Assembly (NCBI RefSeq): GCF_026262505.1
Contig: NC_067208.1
Location: 14,021,962-14,085,961 of the forward strand
Source of the DNA: Trichomonas vaginalis G3
Taxonomy: Eukaryota > Parabasalia > Trichomonadida > Trichomonadidae
DNA length: 64,000 nucleotides
Reading direction: 5' to 3'
Shown here piece after piece: positions 1-11,576 of the stretch. The notes under the pieces are model-generated. The model did no database searches, had not been told where the DNA came from, and saw only the letters and a list, made by a program, of their open reading frames with translations. The position numbers and the translations under genes were made by a program. How positions within the stretch are numbered: the stretch's first letter is position 1; each line of letters begins with the position of its first letter.

Positions 1-95
1 TACCAGAGGAGAAACAGAATGTATGGCTACCAGTTAAGAATGACATAGTCATAGAACTCCAGACAGAAAGCAAAAGACTAGGCGGACATTAGATT
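1..95 (+). pseudogene. 3' end of a small Polinton virion-like gene (partial)
   Basis: This is the tail of the gene seen at 63,640-64,000 in the opposite orientation. The nucleotide sequence matches the reverse complement of that region up to the start of the next gene. It is cut by the window edge and broken. The product ends in a basic Arg/Lys stretch. Function is unknown; its place next to the amphipathic GRGIWNG protein suggests a minor virion component. Confidence 0.6.
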
Positions 96-108
96 TTACA
101 CGTAGTAA

Positions 109-340
109 TGGGTTTCTTCAGTAAGATAGGAAACTTCTTCGAAATGTGGAAGAGGTATATGGAATGGAATAAAATCTGTCGGAAGAGGAGTATGGAACGG
201 TGTCAAAAATATTGGTAAAAGAGTAGGTCAGTTTGTTGGTATTATACCTAAAGACCCTGAACCAGAAGAACAAGCTCCTGTAAATACAACAGCCTGAACC
301 TGCACCACAGTCAAGTTGGCAACCACAACCGGTATATTAA
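109..340 (+). pseudogene. Polinton amphipathic GRGIWNG-repeat small protein, broken copy
   Basis: Homologous to the 80-residue frame at 63,380-63,622. The N-terminus MGFFS plus Gly-Arg-Gly-Ile-Trp-Asn repeats predicts an amphipathic helix, followed by a Pro/Gln/Glu tail. Such proteins in adenovirus-like elements (pVI/PX-like) disrupt membranes or line the capsid interior. That role is inferred from composition and neighbourhood only. The copy is broken. Confidence 0.6.
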
Positions 341-349
341 AAAGTTATA

Positions 350-1190
350 TTTTTATCGTTCGATAGTAGTTGTATGTGAAACTAAGTTCTAAGTAAACGC
401 ATGGTATAATGGAGTTATTCTTTTTCTTCCATCTGTAGTAAACAATACTTGAAAGTCTGAAATACTTCAACCTGGTGGTTCGTATAAATTTGTAGGTTTT
501 TCGTAAAAGTCATTTGCCAAGCATAAGAAAAGAGTTTTGGGCGCCAGAAAATGAAGCATGAACAATAATAGCATCTGGGTCGAAAACATTTTCATATGTT
601 CCATTAGGGTTTTCGACTTCATAATAGTCCGGGTGTACTGGATATGCTGCAGGCTGATTTAACATCCTCATAAATCTATACCATGCAAGTGTTGTTATAT
701 TTGTGTGAAATATAAACGTTTTCTCAAGGTCTTCTATTTTATTGATTTAACAGTTGCATTTTTCCTGTCATAAATAATATCGAGATGGTATTCTCCTTCG
801 TCAATGTTATACTGGTTTGCATATTCAATATAGATATCGTTTATTTTTTCTTGAAAAGCTTGAAGAGTTATTTCTAAGTTTATATAAGCAAATTAACTTG
901 TAAAAGTTTTCCTTGTTCAAATTTCTCATACATACGTTTTTTCTTTGTTATAGTATCGAACTTCAAAACCGACCGTAAATGGGAAACCATGTATGGCTTC
1001 TGAAATGAACTTTATTCTTCGAAAGCCAATAGCTTTTGTGACAGATGGGTCTCTTAACCATCTTAATGGGTAGTCAAAACGATAGCCTTCATGCTTTACG
1101 GTATCTGTCTCAAACTTTTGACCGACATTAGTAAAAAGTTCATCTAATGGTTTAGTTGTAGCAACTCTAGAATTTTTCTTTTTCTATTGG
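350..1190 (-). pseudogene. Polinton unassigned structural-type gene, broken copy
   Basis: Reverse-strand relic matching the gene at 62,525-63,375. It lies tail-to-tail with the amphipathic gene to the left and head-to-head with the fibre gene to the right, the same arrangement as in piece D. No family is recognised. It carries several breaks. Confidence 0.6.
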
Positions 1191-1206
1191 AAAATTTTTA
1201 ATCTTA

Positions 1207-2515
1207 ATAAAAAAATGTCATAATGAAACAGCGTCTATGAGAGAAATAACAACACAACCGACAACTCATTATGCAAGCTCTAATTAAGAAAAACAACAAA
1301 CTTTTCAAACTTTCTAAGATATCTGAGTCATTGAAAGGGGGTGACTTAAAACTGACATTAAAACCCTATAACAGATGAGTTTCTATTTCAAGACATAAGA
1401 ACAATACTGTCTGTATAAATCCACAAAAAGGGAACTTTAAACGAGAAACCTAATAAATGAACTTCTTTTTGAAAGCAGATGTTGACAACAAAGCTGACAA
1501 AGAATATGTAGACGATGCAATAGCAAAAGAAGAAGAAAGAGCTAACAATGCTTATGCAACAAAAGACATACTCATCCTGAACTAGCAGACAAAACATATG
1601 TTGACAATAAAATGTCAAGTGAAGTGACAAAGAGCTGAAACGAATATTCTAAAAAGACTCATATACATTATATTAACCAATAACCAAGTCTTGAAGAAAC
1701 ATAGAGACAAAGCAGATAAGACTCATACACATTCTATATCTGATATTACAAACTTACAAGAAACCTTAAACAGGAAAAGTGCCGTTGGACATACACATAC
1801 CATTGCAAATATTACAAACTTACAAGAAACCTTAAACAGTAAAAGTGCCGTTGGACATACACATACATTCTGAAATAAACAGACTTATAACGTTAGACTT
1901 GAAAAAGCAGGATTATAAGACAGATATGTCAATGCAAGATAAGATAATATCGAATAGTGGTTGTTGATAGGAACAAAAATATAAACTAATTTGTTGGCAT
2001 GACTATCATTCTGATCAAATAGAACCGAAAAGATAAGATATTTTTATGAGGCCAGTTGGCTACAGTCCTTAAAAATGGGTACAGACGGCAATAAAACTTC
2101 ATTACGAGAAAAATAACAATGAAATGTATGGTAGAGACCTATATAAAAGAGCATGGTATGCACTCAAGTTAAAGTTCATTGAAGACTAACAACGCTACTA
2201 AACTATATATGGAACGAGAAAAAGAAATATTTAAGATTTATGAAGAATGGACAGGCATATGACGTGCCCTGAACCCAGCTCCGGACACCCACATGATATT
2301 CATGAACTATGGAGATGGACGACAGAACACCACATGTAGATGAACATAGCTAACACTATATGAGTTATTACTATAATATAAAAGATATAATGCAATAGAA
2401 AAAAACGAGAAATAGTATATTATTATCAGATGACAGAAATAATATATATAGTCAAGATTTCTACCTGAAAACATAAGATTATTATAAAAAATTATTCTTG
2501 ACACAAACCAGAAGA
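1207..2515 (+). pseudogene. Polinton fibre gene, broken copy
   Basis: Relic of the 354-residue fibre seen whole at 61,442-62,506. The most legible part is the repeat zone around 1,691-1,873, with alternating THTHTI/ITNLQETLN and KSAVGHTHT segments typical of phage-type trimeric fibres. The collar gene follows directly. There are numerous breaks. Confidence 0.7.
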
Positions 2516-3005
2516 ACTGAAATAGTGCACTATTTTAAGTCAAAAGAGACAATCCATAATATCTCATATGTTGATTAATGAACCCATAGTTCATTTATAC
2601 ATCTATGGATCAAGAGGTCCTCAAGTAATGTTTGTGTTGGTGCATGGGAACAAATGTCGACAGGTTTTTGTATTGTGCAAACTTTCAAAGGAAACAGGTG
2701 GAAGTAAAACGATTTCAGTAAAATTTACCTGAGCACAGTCATTATCATGATTTAAGTACATCTCAAGCAGGTTGGCATAGTCATAGATATTGGGATTGGT
2801 CAGGAATGACAAAAGGTGAAAGGATATGATGTTAAAGACGACGTAAGTTTGCTATAAATTGTTCACTGGAATAACACGCAGGGAGAGAAGGAAACCATAC
2901 ACATTTCGTTTCAGGATATACGCAAACAACGGGACAAAGTAAGAATACATGCCACCTTACAGTGACAGTTTACAGCATGGTATACTGAATTGCTTAGTCG
3001 TCATT
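2516..3005 (+). pseudogene. Polinton tail-collar-like gene, broken copy
   Basis: Homologous to the collar-domain gene at 60,887-61,440, where the diagnostic NPVGSIY and PPYMTVYAW motifs are clear. It follows the fibre gene on the same strand and converges with the integrase. It is broken in several places. Confidence 0.6.
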
Positions 3006-3976
3006 TCAACTTCTTTAAGCAATTCGTCAGGAGTTGTCTTATTTGTTAGGAACTGTCTTTGAAGGTATACCACCTTGAACTTTGAAAGTTTTTGAAACGA
3101 GGTCTGACAGTAGTAGTTTTATCTTCTGCTTGCAGTGTGTACATTTTTGCCATGTTTGCTAAAACTCTCTAATATTCTCTTGTATACTTTCCTTCTATTT
3201 TTACGAAACACGAATGTGAGTACCTGTCGAGTTCCAATTGTTGTCATAGTCAATAGTATTTTCATATGGGTCTGCGGTTTTAGGTATTTCTATTTTTACT
3301 TTGTCACCTTTCTGAAGTTTGAAAGCCCGGCATTCTTTCTTGTTTGTCTCTTTTGACTAAAATTATTAAATCATATAGTCGTCCTCTAAGTCAGGGTTGT
3401 TTTTCATTTCTTCGGGGGAGTGGTTTCCCAAACCTTTTTGTTTTACGGTTATTGTAAATATTTAAAACTTATTCTCATCTTTACCTGGGAGAAGTGTCTA
3501 TACTTTGTCGTCATATGACATTTCATTTGCTTCACCACCTTGTGGTGGTTTAAGTCTCTTAACATTTTTTATACAACCGTCAATTGACAAACCAAGAGCA
3601 GAATGGTTTTTGGTACGACAGTGAAATATTGGTTTACATTTTTTGAACGCAGATAGTTTTTTACATCATCTTATTTGAACAAGAACTTTCAACAGTCAGA
3701 TGTCAGTTTTGTTGGATGGTATTTGTCAACAAGTATTGTCAAAGCTGCTAAGATATCTAAAATAGCTTTGGACTGTAAATGTATGGCTTCACAGTATCTT
3801 GTGTTTTTGACCAACAAATATTAACCAGTATGGTGGTCCATCTTCTCTAATACTCGGAATGTTTTCCAAGATATCCATAAAACCAAGAATTTGGTGTTGA
3901 ACTAAAGATTTTTATGCATGAAGTGCTTTCTTTGTTTGCCTAGAAACATACGGGTTCCTTGTTTGGATTCGTCATT
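2985..3976 (-). pseudogene. Polinton rve-family integrase, broken copy
   Basis: Counterpart of the intact-length 318-residue integrase frame at 59,956-60,912, in the opposite orientation. Several stretches of the catalytic core and of the C-terminal SH3/chromo-like region can be recognised on the reverse strand. It starts head-to-head with the hydrophobic pVI-like gene to its right, as in piece D. It carries multiple breaks. Confidence 0.7.
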
Positions 3977-3989
3977 TTTTTAACCCATA

Positions 3990-4400
3990 AGAAAGTGGGT
4001 TTATTTGGCGCATTAGCAGGAGTTGCATCCAGATTTTTTGCCCGCAGTGGGAACAATAGCCAGAGGTGTATTTGGAGTGGATGGAAGATTTTGAGTACCA
4101 TTAGGTATACTTAAAGAGAAAGCACAACCTATTATACAAAACTGGACAGAAAGGTTGGGAGTAGCACGAGATGCAAACAAATCTTATTCCAAATCCTGAA
4201 AACAAGAGGAAAAGTTCAAGAATGGCATGGACAATGTAGGAAGGACAAGCAGGAAACTATTATAACAAAGCAAATGACTATATAACCAAGCAGGACACTA
4301 TATGGACCAAGGTGATAAGATTTCTTTAACAGAGGATAAAACATGCACAACAATGGGTAAGCAATAACCAACCGCAACCACCTCAAACTTGGAAAATGTA
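3990..4400 (+). pseudogene. Polinton hydrophobic N-terminus, pVI-like small gene, broken copy
   Basis: Counterpart of 59,575-59,938. The recognisable parts are a Gly/Ala-rich hydrophobic start and Tyr/Asn/Gln-rich segments near the end. It is divergent from the integrase. It is a broken relic, and a minor-virion function is only inferred. Confidence 0.5.
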
Positions 4401-4409
4401 AGGTTTTTA

Positions 4410-4990
4410 ACTTAGGATGAAATGAACAATGTCAGCCATTGAGACAAATGAGTTCAAGATGGATTTGTCCGGCTTCCAGCAGTAAACCGATACCATATAA
4501 GTCAGGCTCACAATGTAACTGAATGATAATCTATAAAGGACCATCCCACCTCCACAACAACAACCCAGTTGAAACACAACCAAACTAAATTTTTTATGAG
4601 ATGAAATGACCGAAGAAGTTGAAAAACGGTAGATTGACACCAACAAAAAAGTTCAGAACCATTGTCAAAAACCTGTTCAAAGAACTTCCAGATGAAGGAG
4701 AAAAATTCAATATAGAAGTGCAGTCTGGAATATACACCCTAACTACAAAGTCACTTTCATAGAAATGGAACGGCAGTTATCTTTCAAAAGAAAGAAACAG
4801 CCACTCTACAAATAAGAGGTATATTTTGAAGGTCTGAAGGAGCTTCGAGACAACAGATTGGAATAGTTTACTTTGCACTGACCACACGTTTCATTACTAT
4901 AACATCTTCATTGATTAGATGTCCGAATATTCCTAAACTTACAACTAAATCACAAAAAGTTGAAAGGAAAACAAAACAAAATGGCATAGA
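4410..4990 (+). pseudogene. Polinton unassigned small gene(s), broken copy
   Basis: Matches the reverse complement of about 59,020-59,560. Legible pieces are charged and contain a Thr/Lys-rich stretch, but no domain is recognised. Whether this is one gene or two is unclear because both copies are broken. Confidence 0.45.
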
Positions 4991-5210
4991 TATTTACTGA
5001 AGGTATGTTGACAGACACACAACTGTTTACGTGCAAGTGAAGTAAGTCAGCAGGAACCGAAAGTGACGTTAAAACCGATAGAAGAAGATAAAGACCAAAA
5101 CTGGAAGATAAAACCAAAACCAAAGTATTTAATTTCCAAACTATAACCCAAGTCAACCTTCATTATGTGGTATGGGTTGGCGTAAAGACTTTGAGAGCAG
5201 CCTGGTTATA
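4990..5210 (+). pseudogene. Polinton Lys/Glu/Pro-rich small protein, broken copy
   Basis: Relic of the 81-residue protein at 58,763-59,008: an acidic/basic Lys-Pro-Glu middle part and a conserved GMGWRQRL C-terminus. It sits just upstream of the polymerase on the same strand, separated by the A/T palindrome module. It is broken. Confidence 0.6.
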
Positions 5211-5254
5211 GTAAATAAAGAACAAAAAATATTTTTATTTTTTTATATAAAGGA

Positions 5255-7860
5255 TGCCCCATGATAGAATGGAGCAGAAGTCTGCTGTAATAACAGCGAG
5301 ATGTACAAAGATATGGTTGGAGAGTTAGAAGAGTTTAAATTAAGAAAGGAAGGACCATAATGACGTCTATGACAAACTGGCGGTCTGCCCTACGAATTAG
5401 ATTTGGGAAACAGCACGTGCCAATATCCAAACAGACTAGCGAGGTTAATGAAGAGAAACGTCTATGGACATGCCTTCGATGTAGTGAACTCAAGTTGAAG
5501 GACACGACGGCTTGCCAGAATTTTAACTGGAAACATGACGAACAATTGCATCCTTTGAGAAGGAAAAAGGAAAAGGTGAAGACGCACATGCTCCCATGGA
5601 AAAGAACAAGATATGCATATGCAAAAGTATCGTGAAAGTTAGAATTCAAATTACAATCGGTCGACCTTTACAGTAAATCTTGAACGAAGGAAGAAAAAGA
5701 AGGATTCATGGGTGTACTTGCTGGCCATACAAGACGGAAATAAAAAGGACACAATCTCAGATTGGACCAAACAGATTTGGATGGTCACATTTACTAGTGC
5801 ACATGGCAATGAACAAACAGCCGCTAAAACTTCTTGACGCTTTCAAGACTAACAAGAGAGAACAAATGGTTGACTCCGACTGCAGACATTTGAATGCAAT
5901 TGAAGGAATTGCCCACGTGTCAAGTCGAATGGTACCAACTAACCTCAAGCAGTCAGACAAAACCATGCTGGACTACTTCCCTCATAAATAAGTCTGACAA
6001 GGACTTGACAAGGTATGGGAATTTACAATTCAGATTGAAACACATTGGTCAAGAACGCTTGCATCTTACATGTTCCAGGAATCTGGTCTTGTTTCACGAT
6101 GAGAAGATGAAGTATCTTGAAGTCATGTGGGAAAGACAAAGGTACATTCTCAGCGTAAATTGGCAAAAATTCCAGCCGTTGGCAAATGTCAATTCCGAGG
6201 TCAACATTCGACTCGAGAAAGGTCTCACATGACGACTATGGTGTTGAGGCTTCAAACTTGCCATGGTTGAAGATGTAATTGTCACACCCACTTCATGTTG
6301 AACGAAAGGTCTTTTCAAACCCATTCCTTGGAAAAGTAAGTGCAACCATTGTCAGAGCTGTAAACATTCCTTTGAGAAAGGTTGTCTGGAACCAATTCCA
6401 ATGCCAAGCTGACAGAAACTTTTGTACCAAAAGACGGAAAAACAAACTTTTCATTGTTAGCAAACAAAAGTTTGTTTCCCAGCAAAGTCTAGTACATAAA
6501 AGAAGTACAAACAGTTCCACAAGGGCGTGGTATGTCGATACCAACCTAACCAGAAGAACTTCCAATGAGGTGCAAGAATTTCAAGATGCTTAAACAAACT
6601 TCCATTGAAGACAATCCAATTGACGTCAAATGTATTGAGGCATCTGAGTAGGTCAGAAGGTTTAATATAAACAGGTTCTTGACATGTTTATGCGATAACA
6701 GGCAGGAGAAGTTCTCAGAAGAATAAGAGACCACTTCGATTTCCACAAACTGACATGGTTGCGACAAGTTCGACTCAGATGAAAAGATATACTATGTCGA
6801 CCTAACGCTGCATACATGAGGTTTTGCCAATATATCCGACTGAAATTCCAAACGAAGATGGTGAGTTTCCCGGGAAGAACTATTACAGTTGGAAAAGTCA
6901 CAACAACTGTAATGATATTAGAAAGCTTCAAACCCCAAACTTGCAATGACACTGCAAATTGCTTCAGAATTCCGACTATGGGGTATCATTAAAGAAACCT
7001 CAAGAGATGAAGAGTACATTAGAGGAAGGCCGACAACTTGTTGAAAGGTTTTCTCCTTTTGTTTTGAAGTAGAATCACTAGGTCAAAGTGCTTAGTAACA
7101 ACATTAAAACTATGTCGAACATTGGTCTACCTCAGTTCGCAAAGCAGTATGACAACTACAAACAAATTCTTCTCCGAAGTCAAACAAATGAAGGTTTTAA
7201 CTAATGAGAACATTGACGCACTCATGACGAACGAAGAAGGCTAATAGAAACTCATTGAAACATGGTTTAGTCGGGAAAAAGATGGGCTGTTTTAAGCTCA
7301 TAAGGTATTTCCGAAGTTCATGTCCTCTCCAAGCGTAAGTATGGGGTGGTTAAAGAAGATGGTGAAATAGTTAAACATTGCATGAAGTAAGAACGTTTTT
7401 TCCAAAAAAAAGTGACATTTTTTTTATTATTTGAAATGTAGGCTGATGTTGAGAAGACTTGGAAACTTTTGTTTGAATGAGAAATTATGAATTCACTGTT
7501 GTGAGTCATTTGAATCAGAAACAAAAAGACAAAGAGTTTTAAGCGAATGGGAGCGAAATGCGAATGCTATATGAAGAATGGGTGAAAAACTATCTTAAAC
7601 ATTTGTCATTTGAACCCAATTTTATCTGAATCACTAACAATTTTACCTTTTGTAGACCCCCTATAACCATATCATACAGAAAGACAATAGACTGATAACA
7701 CTGTACAGTGGGTCACTTCAAGTTCTGAAAACAAATAAGAACAAAGGCAACATTTGGAGATATTGTATCGGAATTTGTCGACGAACTAAAGATGAAACAA
7801 TTGAAATTACAGACTATGGCAAGCATCCGTTTGAGTTTTACTAATACTAATAGCGAAGAA
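5255..7860 (+). pseudogene. Polinton protein-primed family B DNA polymerase, broken copy
   Basis: Similar over most of its length to the reverse-strand polymerase relic at 56,560-58,730. In both copies short stretches of the palm can be recognised, including the NS-x-x-G-type motif region near 6,940-7,000 here. It runs about 1 kb further than the piece-D copy. In intact Polintons the product replicates the element DNA. Many breaks are present, so this copy cannot encode a whole enzyme as it stands. Confidence 0.75.
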
Positions 7861-7929
7861 CAGACTCTTTCTACTTTTATACCGCGGTAAACTATAGAAC
7901 TTACAAAGTATTAGTACTAAGGCGGCTAA

Positions 7930-8985
7930 ATGCTTAATGTAAACACTAGAGATACAGATGGCAAAAAAATAGTTCAAATACCTTCTTTAACAAAATTCCA
8001 AGAGCTATATGGCATACCATTTAAAACCCAATATATTTTTACATATATTAAATCTTCAGGTTGAAAAACAAAAGAACAAAAGTAGGCAGATACAAAACCG
8101 TTAGACTATATCTTACAAATGCTGGTAAGGACTATTTCGTGAAGAAATTTTCATCCCGAGCAATCAGGTGACTATCCAATTCGTTGGCGTTCAAAGTCCT
8201 TCAGATGCAAAGGCAATAGGTTTAGAAGAGTTTGGTTTTCAAAATAGAACTAACGCATTTATGTTCGCAGTATATTCATGGCAGTATGAAGGTCTGCTGG
8301 TCTAATAGCAATTTGACGAATGCAGGATCTTAACAGTTCGTTTCAGACGAAAGTTCTTTGAAAAACTCTAGATGGACTTCAAACTCAAATGAACAATATT
8401 ATTGGAATTTCAAGAAAATACGACTCTTACTAATGGTAAACATACTACTGAAACTAGAATATGACAAGATGACTCCACCGTTTCATTTCAAAAGATTGAA
8501 ATTAACTCTCAAGAGATCAGATTTTTTATTTTGGAAGTAGACAAACGTTCTTGGGCACATTTATTCGTTACCCCAACAGAACGAACCCATTACACCCAGA
8601 TGGTCATTTAAATTTAAATACTTCCACCATCAGATTGCTGTTATAAGAAACGTGTTTGACACTCAAGATGTTATGTGTCAGCAAGTTTCAGTTAAGCAAC
8701 ATAGTTTCTATTATTGGTAAGGACCTTATGACTTTGCTTCTAAATTCTACGAAACCACCTTAGTAAACAGTTCTCGACTTTTCACGTTTGGTTCAACAAC
8801 AAATGGTGTGCAAATATTATTCTTGTACTATGACTTTTATCTCGATTGTCTTTCAATATAACCGGAAAAGTGCTGAAAAAGTATTGAATGTGAAGATATT
8901 AGAAAATAACATTTTTTTCAACATCGTAGAAAACCTCAGAAAACAATTATTTTTGACACTTCAAAAAAACATAAAAAAGTGAGTT
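7930..8985 (+). pseudogene. Unassigned Polinton gene relic
   Basis: After the polymerase, short forward-strand stretches with coding-like composition continue to about 8,985, but no family is recognised. This part of the map is missing from pieces C and D, so there is no second copy for comparison. A protease, commonly present in Polintons, could lie here, but no catalytic motif was identified. Confidence 0.35.
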
Positions 8986-8989
8986 AAAA

Positions 8990-9850
8990 TGAAATGTTTA
9001 CTGAACTGGTTGATGTCGCTTCGAGGTTATGTAGAACGGCTGACCAGAAGAAGTGAAGGAGACCCTTGAGATCGTTGGTTCATTCTTGGGAAAAGGGTTC
9101 TCTCCTGTTTGGAAGTTTACCATGGCGCTCTTGCAAAAGAAACTTGAGAAAGATCTTCCTTTCTTTGCTTTGCTTATGTTCGTCGAAATGGATGCCATCT
9201 GTACTCAATGGAAAAAATTCCAGTGATATCTCGAGATTCAAGGCAGCCCTTCCGTATCGCAACCGTTAACATGCTTGCCTTTTACATTCTGCCTGAGGAA
9301 GTCTTTAACAAGCTCGTTTAATTTCAATTAGGTAATTGGCCTCGTCGTCAGTCGACGTCGACATTGCACTGTCATAAAAGTTACTGCTACTGTTACTGTC
9401 AGTAAATATGGCTACTGTCAGTAAAGTATACTGCTACGTCAGTAAAAAGGAAAATTTGAGAGGGTTTCGACGAAAACGTACTGCTACGCATAAAAGTACT
9501 GTACTGTAGTAAAAGTACTGCTTACTGTCAGTAAAAAGGACAATTTGAGAAGGGTTTTCGAATAAATACTGCTACTGTCAGTAAAGTATGCTACGTAAAG
9601 TAAAAGTACTGCTACTGTCAGTAAAAAGGAAACTTTTGAGAGGTTTCTCGACGATAAAGTACTGCTACTGTCATAAAAGTACTGCTACTGTCAGTAAAAG
9701 TACTGCACCTGTCAAGTAAAAAGTAACTGCTACTGTCAGTAAATACTGCTATCTGTCAGTAAAAGTATGCTATAGCAGTAGCTTTTTATCATTGTGGTCC
9801 GACAGAAAAAGTGAACAAAATTGAAGAAGTTGTTCCAGGACCAAAATAAT
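8990..9850 (+). pseudogene. Heptad-repeat protein gene relic (STATVSK repeats)
   Basis: A forward-strand relic. The first ~340 bases read as a helical, Leu/Phe-rich segment. The rest is a 21-bp minisatellite whose unit encodes Ser-Thr-Ala-Thr-Val-Ser-Lys. A short tail ends just before the A/T-rich gap that precedes the KilA-N gene. The repeated Ser/Thr heptads suggest an extended or fibrous protein. It is broken and has no copy elsewhere in the window. Confidence 0.45.
9350..9785 (+). repeat. 21-bp minisatellite with higher-order structure
   Basis: About fifteen degenerate copies of a unit close to AGTACTGCTACTGTCAGTAA are interrupted three times by a related ~35-base spacer beginning AAAAAGGA and containing TTTGAGA. 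Unit length is a multiple of three, which fits a protein-coding repeat. Confidence 0.8.
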
Positions 9851-9962
9851 TTTTAGGTAGATGGTCTATCTAACCATTTTACCCTCATGAATTTCATGAA
9901 TTCCTTAGATAGAAAAATAAATAACTTTATTTTTTTATTTTTTATTTTTGTATGTAAAACAA
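9846..9962 (+). repeat. Intergenic repeat module, copy 1
   Basis: Begins AATTTTTAGGTAGATGG, contains an imperfect GGTAGAT/ATCTAACC hairpin and a TCATGAATTTCATGAA block, and ends in alternating A/T tracts just upstream of the KilA-N gene. Related modules lie at about 10,370 and 10,536. Confidence 0.65.
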
Positions 9963-9965
9963 GAA

Positions 9966-10290
9966 ATGTCAAGCGAAGCAAAAACATTCACGAACAAAAT
10001 CTAATGGCGAAACATTCCAAAAGGGATCTTATACGGTATTGAATCTTGACGTAAGACAAGGATGGTTAATTAATGCAACAAAGATGTGTCAGCAGTTTAG
10101 GAAAGACTTTAAAAGTTTTGGAAAAATAAGTCCGGGAAAGAGTATTATAATGCATTTGTGAAGAATATAGCAAACCGCCGGAATTCGGACTGTTTGCTTT
10201 TAAATACAAATTCATGCAGGAAATTCTTGAGTTTGGTGAAAGACCTACGGTCAAACCAAAAGGGCCTCAACCTCAAAACAAGCAATTTTA
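9966..10290 (+). pseudogene. KilA-N domain gene, broken
   Basis: A single frame around 10,060-10,118 reads GWLINATKMCQQFRKDF, the signature core of the KilA-N DNA-binding domain found in large DNA viruses, phages and trichomonad Polintons. Downstream Phe/Lys-rich stretches and a Pro/Lys/Gln tail complete a protein of roughly 110 residues. The likely start lies just after the A/T tracts of repeat module 1. Family members are thought to bind DNA. This copy is broken. Confidence 0.6.
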
Positions 10291-10369
10291 ATGATCTACT
10301 AAGGCGTTATAAAGAATTAAAGGTATTTAGCATACATCCAACCTCGTTCATTTGGTGCTGATTCAGCAA

Positions 10370-10480
10370 AAATAATTTTTAGGGTAGATGGTTTGATCTA
10401 ACCCATATCTACGGCCATTAGTCTTCCCCAGCCGCTAAGCGGCGAGACCCAAAGGTCTTGATTTCATGAATTTGATATAT
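10370..10480 (+). repeat. Intergenic repeat module, copy 2
   Basis: Starts AATAATTTTTAGGGTAGATGG and contains GATCTAACCC and TTTCATGAATTT as in copies 1 and 3. It lies directly after the KilA-N relic. The stretch 10,291-10,735 has no gene apart from these modules and a short GTCA run. Confidence 0.6.
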
Positions 10481-10535
10481 TAATGTTTCATAAGCCACTT
10501 TGTGCCGTCAGTCAGTCAGTCAATGAAATTTTAAC

Positions 10536-10680
10536 AAAAATAAGTTTAGGTAGATGTTAGATCTAACCCGATTCTAACCCGATTTCTACCCTCAATGAAT
10601 TTCATGAATTTCCTTAAGACAGAAAAATAAAGTTTAGTTTTATTTTTGATTTATTTTTTTATTTTGTATAAAAGCTAGAT
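10536..10680 (+). repeat. Intergenic repeat module, copy 3
   Basis: Contains a perfect GTTAGATCTAAC palindrome (10,556-10,567), two CTAACCCGATT units, the TGAATTTCATGAATTTCC block and terminal A/T tracts. It precedes the next forward-strand relic. Confidence 0.65.
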
Positions 10681-10734
10681 TTAACATCGACACACAAACA
10701 ATCGAATACAACAGCACCAAACTAGTTTAGTCAT

Positions 10735-11560
10735 CGAATCCAAACATTATGTAGTAAGAGATAAAAGCTTCAATTCCTTCTTCATTTACTTTCGAGAAAC
10801 AGAAATACAACAGAATAAACAAGAACTTTTAACAAAAGTAATTTAGACTGTCCGCACAGGATGAAGAAATGAAGAATATCTTTTGACATGCGGACATTAA
10901 TTGACCATTTACCCAAATTGCCTAAATCCACAACAAAAAAACTCACTACATGAATCGATGAAATAGGACAGTGAACCAAACTGACTCAGTGAAATAAAGA
11001 AGTTCATACAAGGTAAATTAGAGTTTCTAGATATCATTGCAACCATAAGTTTATGGTCAAAATTGCGACATTGATAAAGCACCATCTCTGGACATATATA
11101 AAACTCGGGGGATTTAGACATACGAACAACTTTGTTTCATTATTGCAAAATTGTATGGAAGATAAGAGATAAAGATAAAAGGTTAAGTATGATGAACAGA
11201 TAAAACAGCAGCGCCTTTGAGTTAAAGAAAACCATTGACGCCTTGGTTGTTCTAGCTGTTTTTATTGTCAATGATAATAAATACTGCAAAAATGAATCCG
11301 CAAATTTCAAAATGTAAAGCAGCAATGACGGAAAGTATTAACACTGCGTCAAAGAGATAGACACGTATGAGAAAACGACTATCAGACTTAAAGAAAGAAG
11401 GCTAAAAAACCAGCAAAAATAAAATGGACAGGTTAGCATTTCTGAATAAAAACTATCCAACTGTGACGATTTCTATTATCTGACGTCAAAAGAAGTATAA
11501 AGAAACTTCGCATGTTAAAACTTTGATATCCCAGCGAAAAATAGAAGCTAACAAAACTGT
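10735..11560 (+). pseudogene. Unassigned Polinton gene relic
   Basis: The forward strand shows Lys/Glu/Leu-rich, coding-like stretches between repeat module 3 and the palindrome cluster at 11,577. No domain is recognised and there is no second copy in the window. It is broken in many places. Confidence 0.3.
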
Positions 11561-11576
11561 AGAATCTCACGATCAT

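Noticed and set aside
7930-8985. The adenain-like protease expected in Polintons
   Set aside because: The region lies in a plausible place but no His-Asp/Glu-Cys arrangement could be supported.
9350-9785. Regular repeats as a CRISPR array
   Set aside because: The units are directly adjacent degenerate 21-mers that preserve a reading frame, without unique spacers, in a eukaryotic context.
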